Below, one piece after another: positions 32,182 through 42,539 of a stretch of DNA of 64,000 bases. The position numbers were made by a program, and so were the translations under genes. Below the pieces are notes generated by a model. It was not told where the DNA came from. It did no database searches and saw only the letters and a list, made by a program, of their open reading frames with translations. The stretch comes from Fulvia fulva (lineage: Eukaryota; Ascomycota; Dothideomycetes; Mycosphaerellales; Mycosphaerellaceae). The first letter of the stretch is position 1. Each line of letters begins with the position of its first letter. Where the stretch lies: positions 186,001 to 250,000 of the forward strand of contig NC_063017.1 in assembly GCF_020509005.1 (NCBI RefSeq). Direction: 5' to 3'.

Positions 32182-32571
32182 ATGTTCTCCCTCAAGTTCG
32201 TCGTCGCCATCACGTATGTCCAAGCCATCACAATCTCCTAACTTACCATCGTACCACTGACCCCATCACACCAGCGGCCTCGCCACCCTCGTCACAGCTC
32301 TAGATGATATCAAGAACTGCTACTGCGCCCACCCTATAAGAATTGGAAAAGCATCGGATCCTCCGGCCATTGAGGCTGTGTGCAACACATATGGCACCTT
32401 GAAGAAGGACTCGGGTGGTTACACCACGGTAAGAGCATGTCCTGAAACATTGCTGATAGGTTCTGACGATGATCGGTGTAGCGTGCGATCATGATTGAAA
32501 TCAATGAACCACTATTCTTCAGCGCGTGCACGGCGCAGAACGGGCAGAATACTGCGAACTGGTGCGCTTGA
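32182..32571 (+). CDS. Small secreted cysteine-containing protein (effector candidate)
   Basis: A three-exon gene that no single frame shows: 32182-32213, 32275-32428 and 32482-32571, giving 91 residues. Both introns have good ends (GTATGT...CACCAG and GTAAGA...TGTAG) and a CTAAC or CTGAC branch motif. The first intron falls inside the signal peptide ('MFSLKFVVAITGLATLVTA'). The mature protein starts 'LDDIKNCYCAHP' and has five cysteines in all, with 'EAVCNTYGTL', 'FFSACTAQNG' and the terminal 'NWCA'. The C-Y-C opening and 'VCNTYG' motif resemble many small secreted proteins of plant-associated Dothideomycetes; the role is not known. Its stop is only 88 bp from the convergent FAF1 stop. Confidence 0.72.
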
Positions 32572-32658
32572 AAGGTGGTGCATTCGGGTGTGGATGACTG
32601 GGCTCGTCGGTCTGTTGGCGCCTGTGCGAAGGATGTAGATAGAACGTAAATACCCTCA

Positions 32659-33522
32659 TCACCTCTTCCCCCTCTTCCCACCCCTCCCACTTCTCCCACC
32701 ACCCCTCCTCGGCCCAGAATTCTGTATACTACTAACATCCCTCGAACTCAACTTCAACGTCCCACCTCTAAACTTCCCAATCCCCGGCCCACCCACACTC
32801 CTCTCTCGTCGTTTCTCCCCCGACGCCTTGAACTTGACCCTCTCCAAAATGACTCCATTCTCCGCCGCCTCCTTCCTCCGACTCGCTTCTCTGGCCGAAC
32901 TCTTCGCCGCAATCCCCTTCCTGTGCGAGAGCGGCATTCTCTCTTGCTCGAGGAATGAACTCTTGGCGCCTAGATCCTTGAAGCGGGAGTCGAGGGCTTT
33001 GAGGCGGTGTTTCCCTTCTAGTGCTGAGGAGGTGCGGAAGGAGGAGGGGTCGAGGATGTGGGATTCTTTGAGGAGGCGTTGGAGGGCGAGGTCGTTTTTG
33101 AGGTTGGTGCTTTCTGCGCCTTCTTCTTCGTCGGGAGGCGCTTTCGAGGAGTGCTTTTGCTGTGCTTTGTCCTCTTCTCCTAGTGTGGGCGGTTTGGAGG
33201 ACATGAATTTCTTCTTGCCACCGGAGAAGATGTCGTCGATGCTGGGTTGGGCATACTCGATGGTTTCGACTTCTTCTTGGTCTTCGTTTTCATCGCCTGA
33301 TAGTCCGCTCCAGTCTTCTTCGTCTTCGCTGTCGTCTTCAGGCTCTTCTATTTCTTCTTCCGCCGCTGGTTTTGACGGCTTGTCGAGAGGCCTGAATTTT
33401 GCCTCGAACGCACGTTGAAATAACGCTCGTGCATCTTGCTCATCTTCAGAATCGCTTTGATGTGACGATGGCTTTGGTTCAGTGATTGTACGCCGTTTGC
33501 GCTTCCCAAGTGCGACTGCCAT
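32659..33522 (-). CDS. FAF1: Faf1-like 40S ribosome biogenesis protein
   Basis: A 287-residue frame without introns. It begins with a basic cluster ('[12 protein letters not shown]'), has a long acidic middle, and ends with the Faf1 signature: '[17 protein letters not shown]', '[20 protein letters not shown]' and '[11 protein letters not shown]', then a K/R-rich helix and a GGR-rich tail. Yeast Faf1 binds Krr1 and acts in the early pre-40S (SSU processome) steps in the nucleolus. The gene shares a 144-bp promoter with HIS6 on the other strand. Confidence 0.85.
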   Translation of the reverse strand: MAVALGKRKRRTITEPKPSSHQSDSEDEQDARALFQRAFEAKFRPLDKPSKPAAEEEIEEPEDDSEDEEDWSGLSGDENEDQEEVETIEYAQPSIDDIFSGGKKKFMSSKPPTLGEEDKAQQKHSSKAPPDEEEGAESTNLKNDLALQRLLKESHILDPSSFRTSSALEGKHRLKALDSRFKDLGAKSSFLEQERMPLSHRKGIAAKSSAREASRRKEAAENGVILERVKFKASGEKRRERSVGGPGIGKFRGGTLKLSSRDVSSIQNSGPRRGGGRSGRGGKRGKR

Positions 33523-33578
33523 TTGTGCGTTGATGTCGATCCACGGTCGAAGAGAAAGAAAGAGCGGATCCGAAGTTC

Positions 33579-33585
33579 TGACTCA
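33579..33585. promoter_or_regulatory. Perfect Gcn4/CpcA site (TGACTCA) in the FAF1-HIS6 shared promoter
   Basis: TGACTCA is the exact palindromic consensus for the Gcn4/CPC1/CpcA activator of amino-acid biosynthesis genes. It lies 82 bp upstream of the HIS6 ATG and about 57 bp from the FAF1 ATG. Its position and the known control of HIS genes make it a likely functional site for histidine synthesis under amino-acid starvation. Confidence 0.7.
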
Positions 33586-33666
33586 GCCAAAAAGTCCCGG
33601 AACAAAGTTCATTGCGGCGTAGAATCCTTCCTCACCAGCCATTTTCATTCGAACAACACACAAACC

Positions 33667-34557
33667 ATGACACGATTCAGGCCGTGCATTGACTTGCATG
33701 CGGGCTCTGTCAAGCAGATAGTCGGCGGGACTTTGTCTACGGACAATGCTGGATTGAAGACTAACTACACCTCCGAGCATCCCGCTGCCTACTTTGCCGA
33801 GCTATATCGGAAGAATGATCTCAAAGGAGGACATGTCATTATGCTAGGTCCTGGCAATAACGAAGCGGCTCAGGAAGCGATCGCTGCTTGGCCAGGCGGT
33901 CTGCAGGTTGGTGGCGGGATCAAAGATTCGAATGCGAAGGAGTGGATTGATGCTGGCGCTGAGAGGGTATGCGATGCTACCAGATCACAATTCACAGAGC
34001 CACGCGTTGACACTGCCCAGTAGGTCATCATAACTTCTTATCTGTTTCCTTCTGGCACTTTTTCTCTCGAACGTCTTCAGTCTGTGCTCGATGTCTTGGA
34101 TGGCGACATGCAGAAGCTTGTCATCGACTTGAGCTGTCGCCGTGTCGGAGATGGCTGGAGAGTGGCCATGGACAGATGGCAAACCATCACGAACTTTGAG
34201 ATCAATAAAGGCATGTATCAGGAAATGTCCGAGAACACACAAGGATATACCTAACTTTCGGCAGACAACATAGCAATGCTGGAGCCGTACTGCAGCGAGT
34301 TCCTGATTCATGCAGCCGATGCCGAAGGTTTACAAGCCGGAATCGACGAGAAACTGGTCAGCTATTTGTCCGAGATCTGCACTATACCTGTGACTTATGC
34401 AGGCGGTGGACGCAATATCCAGGATCTCGAGCTGGTAGAGCGCTTGAGCAGCGGTCGAGTCGACTTGACGATCGGCAGCGCATTGGACATCTTCGGCGGC
34501 AAGACCGTAACCTTCGAAGAATGCTGCAACTGGAATTCCCAACGCGAAGGTCGGTGA
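33667..34557 (+). CDS. HIS6: ProFAR isomerase of histidine biosynthesis
   Basis: Three exons, 33667-33966, 34024-34210 and 34265-34557, give 259 residues, the normal length. The enzyme (EC 5.3.1.16) converts ProFAR to PRFAR, the fourth step of histidine synthesis, and has a TIM-barrel fold. Visible motifs are '[19 protein letters not shown]', '[15 protein letters not shown]', '[11 protein letters not shown]', '[11 protein letters not shown]', '[15 protein letters not shown]' and '[13 protein letters not shown]'. Intron 1 ends CAGTAG. Intron 2 must use a GC donor (AAAG|GCATGT...CGGCAG) because only this join gives '[19 protein letters not shown]'; the nearby GT would break the frame. Transcription is probably under Gcn4/CpcA control through the site at 33579. 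Confidence 0.93.
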
Positions 34558-37074
34558 GCTAGCATGATGTGTACATGAGCTCGCTGCTCGGATCGTGGAC
34601 CGAACGGGGCATCATGCTGCTGCTCTCAACTCTTCCAGGATGGCATGGACCGTCGTGCGCAAGTGTGGCGCTATGGCTGCCACGTTCGCGCTCCACAGTT
34701 TTACGGCTCGCATGGTAGTACCTAGCACAGCATAATGCTTCGCAAATCTCTGAGAGTTGACAGATCTTTGGCAGCCTTGGTCTAACCAGGAACAGAGCGA
34801 CTGTCCATATAGAATGACGAAACAGGCGCCTTGGTGCTTCAAGCAGCTCATGTACACTTTTTTGAACGCGCTCTAGCAGCGATCTGGAACGTGGCCGGGT
34901 ACGAAGATCGTGGGACCGGTAGCTGCCGCTCAACCTACCTTTCTGTCGGCGTACCCGAGTCGCCAGACCTTGCCAGGAACGCCTGTCCACAACGAAGCCA
35001 ATGGCCTGGTTGACATGAGGTCGTGGTCGTCATCCTACGATGTGAATATTGAAGTGTGGTACAACATGGACGTAATGTGGTGACCGCAGCTTTGCGCGGG
35101 TGGCAGCTTAGTCGATGCGCAAGCGCTGACACACGACGACCGCGTCGTATAGTACGTATTCGCAAGAAGTCACGAAATGTGCTTCGTAGGTACCTGATCA
35201 CGAAGATGCTGACAGACGCCGTGGCGATGGGGTGTCGTCGAGAGGTATCGTGAAGACGGCCCGATTCTCCAGGAGAAGGATTGGAGCTCCCACAAGCCAT
35301 GCGCCCCGCGCGCGGAGCACTATGTGGAGGTGGAAATCTCGCATAGAGTGCGACCGACAGCTTGAGCTGATGTGGTCAGAAAGTGGAAACAAGGTCGCTT
35401 CCAGACCTCTGGGCGAACAGCATCGGCAGCAAGGTCACGATGGGGGCGACTCCACTCTGGCGGCTATCGATGTTCAGCCGTGTTCGGCACCGACTGCAAA
35501 CCGCGTCGCATGAAACTGTCATGAACTGCAAAACGACTTCCCATACTTCGCACGCAGCGTTCAGCCTTTCGCAAGCCATGTGTCATCGAAGAGTTCTGGA
35601 AGCATGAAAAACTGTTTCCTCGTACCAAACGGGGCGGCCAGCGAAGATCCACATGGTGCTGGCGCTACTCGCTAGCTGCCCATGGCGGCTCTCTGCCACA
35701 TGTCGCGCGACCTCACGAGAACCAGCTGGACGGGAGTTGCATGAACGCAGAACGGCCGTTGTCCCAATCTGGAACCAGCACCTTCATGGGTACTACCCTT
35801 GGTGCAGAATCTGCTGCACCAACAAAAGCCAAGAGGTAGTATAATACTGTCGTGTAGACTAAGTGGGGAGATCCTTTGCGGCGTCGAGGGCTTCGGGTCA
35901 TGTTCCGGCGACACTCTGGCAATGTAGGATGGGATATTTGAGGTGTCCGTAGCGAGGTACAGGACGGACAGCGACGGATCATAACAGCGATCAAAAGATC
36001 TTGAAACGTGAGATAAGGTCGTGTAGCAGATGTTTGCAACTGTAGTACAGCCTCGATGCACGTCGCAAATGTCCCTAGTAATCGACAGTACGATCCCAAG
36101 GTTCCACCTACTAGCTAATTTGTCTCACAAGCTTCTGCGCGTAGCCTCTGCATCAGTCTGGGCGGTATGCCGAATCATGATTCGATTCCTGTGTGGCAAG
36201 AGTTCGGACTAACCAGCGCTTTCACGCGGCCGGGCCAGCATCATCACACCACGATCTTGATCATGCGGTACGTACCACGTCCATGACTGCTGACCACGCC
36301 AGCGAGGAAAATCCATTGATTCCAGATTGAGCTTTGTCCTCCACAAAGCGCGAGTGCAACCCACCGACAAAGAGCCCGTTTACCATCTAGGCTAAACGCC
36401 GTACTGCAGCCGAACCGCGGCGCAGGTGCAGCTGATGTCAGGACAACCAATGGAATGCACACTCTCGAGTCCTACACGGAAGCAGCTGATGCGACATTCC
36501 AGAACTGTGTCCGGACGACGGTGAAGTGTGTGTGTGCAAGTGTGACGTACGGTTTGGGTTTCTGGTGAACGCAATGCAACGTATAACAGTTGTCTTCTGC
36601 GCGTGTGAACGCTCACCGGCTTCGCTCCGCAGCTGAAAAAATCGCGTTCACATCGAAAAGCTAATTCAGGCCGCTGGACTGCCACTATTGGTGCGCGCGA
36701 TCCCTGTCATTGGTCGCACAGCAGCCTCCATGAATGCCAAGCTGGGGTGCGGGGCGCTAGTCATTAACGAGATCGAGCCCGGTCCTTCCACGTGACGGTT
36801 CGGTGAATGGACCGGTCGAGTCTGTGCAGGGAAATTGCATGCAGCCAGGCCCGAGCTCGTGGCCTGCAGGTGCTCCCCGCGAGCTAACACCGCTTTCGCC
36901 AGTTGCTTCTTAAAGCTTGGAGTCGCCATTGTTTTCTCTTCCACCACCTCGTGCGCTCTTCCAGTCTCCAAACCACCAACAGACAACCTGCGACCACCTA
37001 CCGGACACCACCTCACCGTCCTCGATACCTACCACACACTCATCACCTAACAACAACTTCACCACACCGCCGAC
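34558..37074. other. Gene-poor 2.5-kb stretch with coding-like relics
   Basis: No intact gene is seen. Between about 35150 and 35850 some segments read like decayed coding sequence, such as 'GPILQEKDWSSHKP' near 35260 and 'VIEEFWKHEKLFPRTKRGG' near 35590, but frames break often and no family is recognised. The final 400 bases form the promoter of the sugar transporter gene, with two CreA-like sites near 36741-36753 and a C/A-rich leader. Confidence 0.45.
36741..36753 (+). promoter_or_regulatory. Paired CreA-like (SYGGRG) sites
   Basis: CTGGGG (36741-36746) and GCGGGG (36748-36753) both fit the SYGGRG consensus of the carbon-catabolite repressor CreA. They lie about 325 bp upstream of a sugar transporter start. 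Such hexamers are common by chance in GC-rich DNA, so this is only suggestive. Confidence 0.3.
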
Positions 37075-38830
37075 ATGGCAGGCGGCCTCACTGCCACTGC
37101 CGATGTCAATCGCATCGAGGCGCCCGTCACATGGAAGGCCTACCTCATTTGCGCGTTCGCCTCTTTCGGTGGTATCTTCTTCGGCTATGATTCTGGATAC
37201 ATCAACGGTGTCGTCGGCTCACCTGTCTTCATCGCCCTGATTGAGGGTCCTGGCCAGGATGCTCTCCGCGGATCCTACCAATCGCTCATTGTTTCTATCC
37301 TGTCAGCTGGTACCTTCTTCGGTGCCATCATCGCTGGTGATGTGGCCGACATGATCGGTCGCAAATGGACTGTCATTCTTGGTTGCGCTATCTACATCAT
37401 CGGTAAGTCGAGAGAACCTTAAATCAAGCATGTGATTTCAGAGCTGACTTTCCTAGGTGTTATCCTCCAGGTCGCATCTTCAGGTCTCGGTCTGATCGTG
37501 GCTGGTCGTCTGATTGCCGGTGTCGGTGTCGGTTTCGAGTCAGCCGTCGTCATCCTCTACATGTCCGAGATCTGCCCCCGCAAGGTCCGTGGCGCCCTCG
37601 TCGCTGGCTACCAATTCTGCATCACGATTGGTCTGCTCATCGCAGCCTGTGTGAACTACGCAGTCCAGGACCGCGCCGACACTGGTTCTTACCGCATCCC
37701 GATTGGCATCCAGTTCGCCTGGGGTCTCATCCTCGGTGGTGGTCTCTTCTTCCTGCCAGACTCCCCACGATACTTCGTCAAGCGTGGCCGTGTCGAGAAG
37801 GCTCGCAATGCTCTTGCCCGCCTGCGTGGTCAGCCACAAGAGAGCGAGTACATCGAGTCTGAGCTTGCTGAGATTGTCGCCAACGAAGAGTATGAACGCT
37901 CCATCATCCCAGCTGGTGGTTGGATCCAGGGCTGGGCCAACTGCTTCAGCGGCTCCGTCTTCAAGTCGAACTCCAACCTACGCAAGACCATCCTGGGTAC
38001 TTCTCTCCAGATGATGCAGCAGTGGACCGGTGTCAACTTCATCTTCTACTACTCCACCCCGTTCCTGCAATCGACCGGCGCTATCGACAACGTCTTCTTG
38101 ATCTCGCTGGTCTTCACCCTGGTCAACGTGTGCTCGACCCCGATCTCTTTCTACACCGTTGAGAAGTTCGGTCGTCGTCCACTCCTCGTCTGGGGTGCTC
38201 TTGGCATGTTGATCTGCCAGTTCCTCGTTGCCATCATCGGTGTCACCGTCGGATTCAACAACTCCACCACCGTCGGCGTTGGCGCCGATGCTGTCACGAC
38301 TGCCAACAACATTCCGGCCGTCAACGCCCAGATTGCGTTCATCGCCATCTTCATCTTCTTCTTCGCCAGCACTTGGGGTCCAGGCGCCTGGATTCTCATC
38401 GGTGAGATCTTCCCACTGCCAATCCGATCTCGTGGTGTCGGTCTCTCGACTGCATCCAACTGGCTCTGGAACACCATCATCGCTGTCATCACCCCATACA
38501 TGGTCGGCACGGACGAGGGCAACCTCAGATCCAGCGTCTTCTTCATCTGGGGCGGTCTCTGCACTGCTGCGTTCGTCTACGCATACCTATTTGTGCCAGA
38601 AACCAAGGGTCTGTCTCTTGAGCAAGTCGTAAGTTCATTCCATCATCCTCTTACCCCAGACTCATCTGCTAACAACCACACAGGACAAGATGATGGAGGA
38701 GACCACTCCACGTACCTCTTCCAAGTGGAAGCCATCGACCACCTTCGCATCCGAGATGGGCATGGCTAACGGCGAGAAGCTGGATGGCGAGGTCACAGCG
38801 GACGTCGAGCGCAAGGGCTCAGTCTTCTAG
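37075..38830 (+). CDS. MFS hexose-type transporter
   Basis: Three exons, 37075-37402, 37457-38628 and 38684-38830, give 548 residues. Helix 1 has 'FASFGGIFFGYDSGYING'. The loop 2-3 motif is 'DMIGRKWTVILG'. After helix 6 comes 'LPDSPRYFVKRGRVEKA'. Helix 7 has 'QMMQQWTGVNFIFYYSTPF', loop 8-9 has 'EKFGRRPLLVWG', and the PETKG motif follows helix 12 ('VPETKGLSLEQV'). All are hallmarks of the fungal sugar porter family and point to a hexose transporter of the plasma membrane. The last exon codes the cytosolic tail. Both introns have GTAAGT donors and good CTGAC/CTAAC branch sites. Codon use is strongly biased to C-ending codons, suggesting high expression. Confidence 0.93.
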
Positions 38831-39701
38831 ATGGTCGTTGGCTATTTCCTGCATGCATAATGAAAGGCGTATAATGAGAAGCATGAGCGAGTGCATTTAG
38901 TAATCAGGAGCATGGGATCTGGCTTGAGTGGAAAGAGACCACACGACTTTCTTGGTTGTCAATAGAAGCGGATACCCAGATGTGTTTATGACCAGGTCAG
39001 CGAGAAAGATCCTGACCAAGGAGTACATACCACAGTTCTTGTACTTACCTATCCTGACCGTACGAGATCATGCTTTCTCCTGAATATCGTCCCGCTTACT
39101 GCCATTATCCGACTCTGCCGGGGGTTGTCTTACGTGTTGTTGTCGCGTGATCTCGTATACATGATCCCTCGTGGGGAGCAGCCGTCGTGACGATGTGGGA
39201 AGAGCAGTGGCATGGCATATATCCACGTGGGAAATGCATGAGCAGTATTAGGCAGGAGGTGGAAGAAGAGATGAAGTCCGGATAGACTATGGAGTATGGA
39301 GTAGTTGTTTCTGATCTGAAGTCATCGTCGCAAAGCTCGGAGCAGGGGTGTTTCATTGTGATCTTGCACCCAAACTCTCTTTTGTTGTAGTTCCGTCTTT
39401 CCAACCACGACAGACATCGTGATACAGTACATACACTTCAGCATCGCTATCTGCTGGCTCCACGGTGCAATGTAGAGGTATAGCACTTTCCACGTCTAGC
39501 AGTTCTCCGTCTGACGAACCAACTCTACGCATCTCACTCGAGCCCATCACCGCTCTTCAATATGTTTGGGGTTCCGGCGAGTCATCATGCCAACGGCACT
39601 TGTCATCAACACCACAACCATCGAAACCTTACACGGTGTCCCTGATGCAGTCAGTACTACAGTACTCTGCGGCCGCGATGATGAGGGGGGAACGGGTCTG
39701 T
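38831..39701. other. Intergenic before the MITE, no gene seen
   Basis: Frames are short and lack domains. The first 200 bases are the 3' flank of the sugar transporter. Confidence 0.5.
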
Positions 39702-39710
39702 GAAACCGTG
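39702..39710. repeat. Left target-site duplication (GAAACCGTG) of the MITE
   Basis: These nine bases directly abut the left inverted repeat and are repeated exactly, in the same orientation, at 40190-40198 next to the right inverted repeat. Confidence 0.9.
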
Positions 39711-40189
39711 GCCACAAGCTTCGCCGCACCCCAGCAATCGCCGCACCCCAGTGACTTTTTATCATCAACACCACCAATATTGCTCATATCAACTTGATTC
39801 TTTTCCCAATGTGTTCGCAGCTATCTGTTTCCACATTCTGCATACTCATATTGCGTAAAAACACGTTGTGTTGCCGAGAGGTTGGTGTTGACGCTTCGGC
39901 ATGGGATTTTGGTGAGAGCCCCACCAAAGCTTCATGCGCCCGTGTCGAGATTCACGCGTTTCTTGCTTTCTCACCACCTCACCACATACAACAACACACC
40001 ATGGAGCCCACTATAGTGCCCACAGGCTCTCAAATTCTGTATTCGCGATGCTATTCTGAGCAACTTGAGCTACATATCGTGTATTTTGAGCGTGTGTGGC
40101 AATTGATACAAGCCAGCAACACCATGTGTCGGAACGCGAGAATCCGAGCTGGGGTGCGGCGATTGCTGGGGTGCGGCGAAGCTTGTGGC
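39711..40189. mobile_element. 479-bp MITE, Mutator-like, with perfect 41-bp TIRs
   Basis: The first 41 bases (39711-39751, starting GCCACAAGCTTCGCCGCACC) are the exact reverse complement of the last 41 (40149-40189). The element is flanked by an exact 9-bp direct duplication (39702-39710 and 40190-40198). Each TIR contains two copies of CGCCGCACCCCAG spaced by four bases (39722-39734 and 39739-39751 on the left), possible transposase-binding sites. The interior codes no transposase, so the element is non-autonomous. Long TIRs with a 9-bp duplication are typical of the Mutator/MULE superfamily. Perfect TIRs and an intact duplication suggest a recent insertion. It lies between the hexose transporter and P450 genes. 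Confidence 0.88.
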
Positions 40190-40198
40190 GAAACCGTG
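40190..40198. repeat. Right target-site duplication (GAAACCGTG) of the MITE
   Basis: Exact direct copy of 39702-39710, placed immediately outside the right terminal inverted repeat. Confidence 0.9.
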
Positions 40199-40711
40199 TG
40201 CCACGATCCTTGTCACCGGAAGATCAGGTCCCGTCCAACTACCATGCAGTGCATGCCTCCCATGCATCGCACCACAAGGAAGAGAGACGAGTCCGAAGGA
40301 CACGAGCCACTTCCAACTCCCCAGCTGCTGCTTACCTCTTACTCGAGTCCGTTGGTGGCGCTGCTATAAAGGATTCAGCAGAATCAGCATTGCATCCTGC
40401 AGCCCAGGAGGAGAGATTGGATGCTCTATTGATCAACTCAGCTGGCAGGCACGACAGCTTCAGGTCAGGCACCGCGAAAGCGACGTACAAGACCGGGTAC
40501 AGCTTTGTCGGAGCGAGACGTAGAATCTTTCGAAATCATTCGTGAGGCCCGCAGGCGTCTACACCAGACAGCCACCGACTGAGTGCACTCGTGGCGTCTG
40601 ATCCGACTTATCGGCTGGTCAAGACTGGATATTGACGACCAGAGGCTCTGGCAGGCGGGCAAAATACCTAATCTAGACACTGGCATAAGCAACGTTGATC
40701 AAGAAGCCGAG
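40199..40711. other. Intergenic, P450 promoter region
   Basis: No gene is seen. Sequence before the P450 ATG holds only short frames. Confidence 0.5.
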
Positions 40712-42539
40712 ATGTTCGAGTTCTTGCAGTCACACCTTCTGCTCGCTTCCGCTCTCATCGCTGCTATTGTCTATGTGGGCAGATGGCTCGCCAAAGGCTA
40801 TGCAATCCGTGCGAGGGCCCACAAGATGGTAGGTGAATTCCATCATGGATAATGCGCGCGTGCTGATACCTCATAGCCAGGACCTCCTCACTCTATGCTT
40901 TGGGGTCACCTCAAAGTAATGGCAGAAGTGGCGGCCAAAAACCCCCGCAGAGTCCATCCTCATGGTACGAGACTTAGCATATTGAGTGGCACAGCTTCGC
41001 TGACATGTTTCAGTTTACCCAGCGCAGCTGCGAAAGAAGTACAACCTGGGCTCCTATTTCGTGATGGACACATGGCCAGTCGGGTACGATAGCATCATAG
41101 CAATCATGGATCCCGAAGTCTGCCAGCAGCTATCAGTAGAGCACACCACACTGAAGCACCCATCGATGAAGGCCTTCATGGTTCCACTCGTGGGCGAGGG
41201 CGACATGATCTCCGCCGATGGCCATGAATGGAACAAATGGAGGAAGATGTTCAATCCTGGCTTCTCGTCGCAGCACTTGATGTCACTGGTGCCGGGCATG
41301 GTCGATGATGTGCTGGTCTACATCGAGAAGCTCAACGACCATGCCGCCAGGAAGCAAGTGTTTAGACTGGAGGAGGACACGACTCGTTTGACTGTCGATG
41401 TCATCGGAAAGGTCACGCTTGACTTGCGCTTCAATCTGCAAAGGACGAATCACCCCTGCATCGTGGCGTTACGTGAGCAGATCAACTTGCTACCAAACGA
41501 AGGTCTATCGAATCCGTTCGAAATGTGGCATCCCGTAGGCATCTATCGCCGTTGGCGAAACCAGCGAATCATGGTCGACTACATTGGCAAAGTGTTAGAC
41601 GAACGCTATGCTACAGCCGAGCCGAAGGTCGCCAAAGCCCAAAAGAAGCGAAGCATTCTCGACCTGGCACTGAACAGTTACACATCTGGGGCGACGGACC
41701 TGGAAGAAATGACTGGCCAGCTACCAAAGATGGACGCCGAGTTCCGCAAAGGTGCCATTACCCAGATCCGGGCCTTCCTTTTTGCCGGTCACGATACCAC
41801 AAGCTCAACCATCTGCTATGTCTTCTACCTTTTGAGGAAGTATCCTGAGGTCTATCGCAAAGTTTGCGAGGAACACGAGCGATTCCTTGGACCGACCGAT
41901 GGCGCGGCAGAAGCCATCAAGGATAAACCACATCTGCTGAATAGTCTAGAGTACACACTGTGTGTCATCAAGGAGACCTTGCGGCTGTTCCCAGCAGCTT
42001 CAGCGCCACGTAAAGGGGAGCCTGGCCTGATGATCCGCGACCCCAAGACTGGTGAGACTATGCCGACAGAAGGCCACATGCTATGGCTACTCCACTTCGG
42101 TCTACACCGCGACGAAAACGTCTGGGGTGAGACTGCAAATGACTTTATCCCGGATCGCTTCTTACCCGAAAACTCCAGTAAGATACCAGAAGGTGCCTGG
42201 AGACCCTTCGAGATGGGGCAGAGAAAGTACGTATACCATCACCCATATCCACCAAGACCCTACTGACTCCATAACAGCTGTCTTGGCCAAAACCTGGCAC
42301 TGCTGGAATCACGCATCATCCTCGCCTTGACGTGTCGACAGTTTCAATTCGATCTTGCGCTAGATCGTCTCGATGAGCTGAAGAATGATGGTAGCTTCTA
42401 TGCTCGCAGTAGCAAGTTTCAGGAGGGAGTGCAGAATGTGCAAGGCGAGGAGATGTATCAGATTCTCCTGGGGGCGGCGAAGCCGAGGGAGGGTATGCCT
42501 GTTGTGGCGAGGCGAATTGGGGATTGGAGGAAGGAGTAG
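40712..42539 (+). CDS. Cytochrome P450 monooxygenase
   Basis: Four exons, 40712-40828, 40877-40964, 41014-42226 and 42278-42539, give 559 residues. Exon 1 codes an N-terminal membrane anchor ('LLLASALIAAIVYVG') and exon 2 opens with the proline hinge 'PGPPHSMLWGHLKVM'. The I-helix oxygen-binding motif 'AGHDTTSS' starts at residue 326 and the K-helix ExxR is 'ETLR'. Splicing intron 3 creates the heme loop 'PFEMGQRNCLGQNLA' with the iron-ligand Cys474. It is an ER-bound, reductase-dependent mono-oxygenase. The E-M-G-x-R-N-C form of the heme loop is common in fungal P450s acting on hydrophobic or secondary-metabolite substrates, but the substrate is not predictable and no biosynthetic cluster surrounds it. 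Confidence 0.93.

Noticed and set aside
27202..42539. Possible secondary-metabolite cluster (sulfatase, two MFS genes, P450)
   Set aside because: There is no backbone enzyme or pathway regulator, the transporters are sugar porters, and housekeeping genes (FAF1, HIS6) lie between.
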